From Deinococcus depolymerans (GTDB lineage Bacteria > Deinococcota > Deinococci > Deinococcales > Deinococcaceae), in NCBI RefSeq assembly GCF_039522025.1, contig NZ_BAAADB010000007.1:1-57329 (forward strand): a stretch of DNA of 57,329 nucleotides, written 5' to 3'. Position 1 is the first letter of the stretch, and every line of letters begins with the position of its first letter. This document shows, piece by piece, positions 52,717 through 57,329 of this stretch. Below the pieces are notes generated by a model. The model was not told the origin of the DNA and made no database searches. It saw only the letters and a program-made list of their open reading frames with translations. Position numbers and translations under genes: made by a program.

Positions 52717-53458
52717 CACTCACCTCCGGGGCGGCGCCGCGCGGCGGGGCGGCGGCGGTTGGGGCGGTCGCCTTCGGGACGACGCTCGTCGTTGCGGCGC
52801 TGGGGGCGGGCGAAGGTCTCGGTGCGGCCGCCGATGACTTCACCGGTGAAGACCATGACCTTGATGCCCAGGATGCCGTAGGTGGTGCGGGCCAGGGCGG
52901 TGCCGTAGTCGATGTCGGCGCGCAGGGTGTGCAGGGGCACGCGGCCTTCGCGGACCATCTCGGTGCGGGCCTGCTCGGCCCCGCCGAGGCGGCCGGACAG
53001 GATGATCTTGACGCCGCGGGCGCCGGATTCCATCACGCGCTGGGCGGCCTGCTTCATGGCGCGGCGGAACGCGAAGCGGCGTTCGATCTGCTCGGCGATG
53101 CGCAGGGCGACCAGGGGGGCGCTGATGTTGGGGTTGGGGATCTCGGCGACGTTCACCGCGACCGTGCCGGCGGACACGAGTTTCTCGATGTCCTGGCGGA
53201 GTTCCTTGATGGACTCGCCGCCCTTGCCGATCACGATGCCGGGTTTCGCGGCGCTGATGATCACGTTGACCTGCTGGCCGGCGCGCTCGATCTCGATGCG
53301 GGCGATGCCTGCAGCGTTGAGCTTCTTGCCGACGAGGTTACGGATCTTCTCGTCTTCCTTGAGCAGACCGGCGTACTGCTTCTTACCGGCGTACCAGCGG
53401 CTGTTCCAGCCGCGGGTGATGCCCAGGCGGAAGCCGTTCGGGTTGATCTTGTTACCCA

Positions 53459-53459
<1 letters not shown>
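52716..53459 (-). CDS. rpsC: Ribosomal protein S3
   Basis: The 247-residue uS3 has [30 protein letters not shown] and the KH domain [31 protein letters not shown]. It ends in an Arg-rich tail longer than in E. coli ([27 protein letters not shown]). S3 forms part of the mRNA entry site. It shares a base with rplV (TAATG). Confidence 0.98.
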
Positions 53460-54141
<682 letters not shown>

Positions 54142-54153
54142 GTCCTACCCTCC

Positions 54154-56834
<2,681 letters not shown>

Positions 56835-56839
56835 TGCTA

Positions 56840-57329
<490 letters not shown>

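Overview
The window is a high-GC bacterial chromosome segment, almost certainly from a Deinococcus species. The signs are the str/S10-spc-alpha ribosomal cluster order, a 900-residue AcnA-type aconitase, TANNNT boxes placed 6-9 bases before start codons (the leaderless pattern described in Deinococcus), and a family of small structured intergenic repeats. No tRNA, rRNA, CRISPR array, prophage or transposase gene was found.

Layout. 1-5.3 kb: end of an unknown gene, a DUF4388 protein, scpB, tsaC-type Sua5/YciO/YrdC, a PilC-type inner-membrane protein and a lipoprotein subtilase. 5.4-7.2 kb: a small accessory patch with an HNH protein, a Uma2-family nuclease and an AT-rich TIR-domain protein. 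7.3-12 kb: aconitase, an unknown helical protein and a DinB-PDZ fusion. 12.2-20.9 kb: a P1B-4 metal ATPase, a haem-binding-domain protein, a disordered small protein, a type III polyketide synthase, an aldo/keto reductase, a three-gene membrane/winged-helix operon, a nitroreductase and a lipoprotein. 20.9-27.9 kb: a diguanylate cyclase, ndk, a pair of nucleoside-type ABC permeases, a RodZ-like protein and an AI-2E family transporter. 28.1-31.6 kb: the alpha operon (infA, rpmJ, rpsM, rpsK, rpsD, rpoA, rplQ). 31.8-45.1 kb: a metallopeptidase-like gene, then a long minus-strand operon: SWIM, DUF5691, LRV-repeat protein, MoxR ATPase, zinc-ribbon protein, DUF5682, polysaccharide deacetylase, VWA protein and a frameshifted epimerase. 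45.2-57.3 kb: adk, secY and the spc and S10 clusters running back to the 3' part of tuf.

How the parts work together. The ribosomal/secretion/adk block is housekeeping, with genes mostly overlapping by 1-4 bases or nearly abutting. The SWIM-DUF5691-MoxR-DUF5682-VWA operon is the most system-like accessory locus. Its junctions from SWIM to the deacetylase are nearly all 4-base stop/start overlaps. It has a clear promoter with a perfect inverted repeat over the -10 box. Two visibly lower-GC genes (LRV repeats and double zinc ribbon) flank MoxR inside it. MoxR plus VWA is a known chaperone-like pairing, but the job of this larger set is not established.

The other striking feature is a dispersed repeat of about 110-160 bp, with seven full or partial copies. 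Its ends read TGATACGG, and in five copies that TGA is the stop codon of the adjacent gene. One stem-loop keeps pairing through compensatory changes while its loop is nearly constant. One copy also supplies the ribosome-binding site and part of the start codon of scpB.
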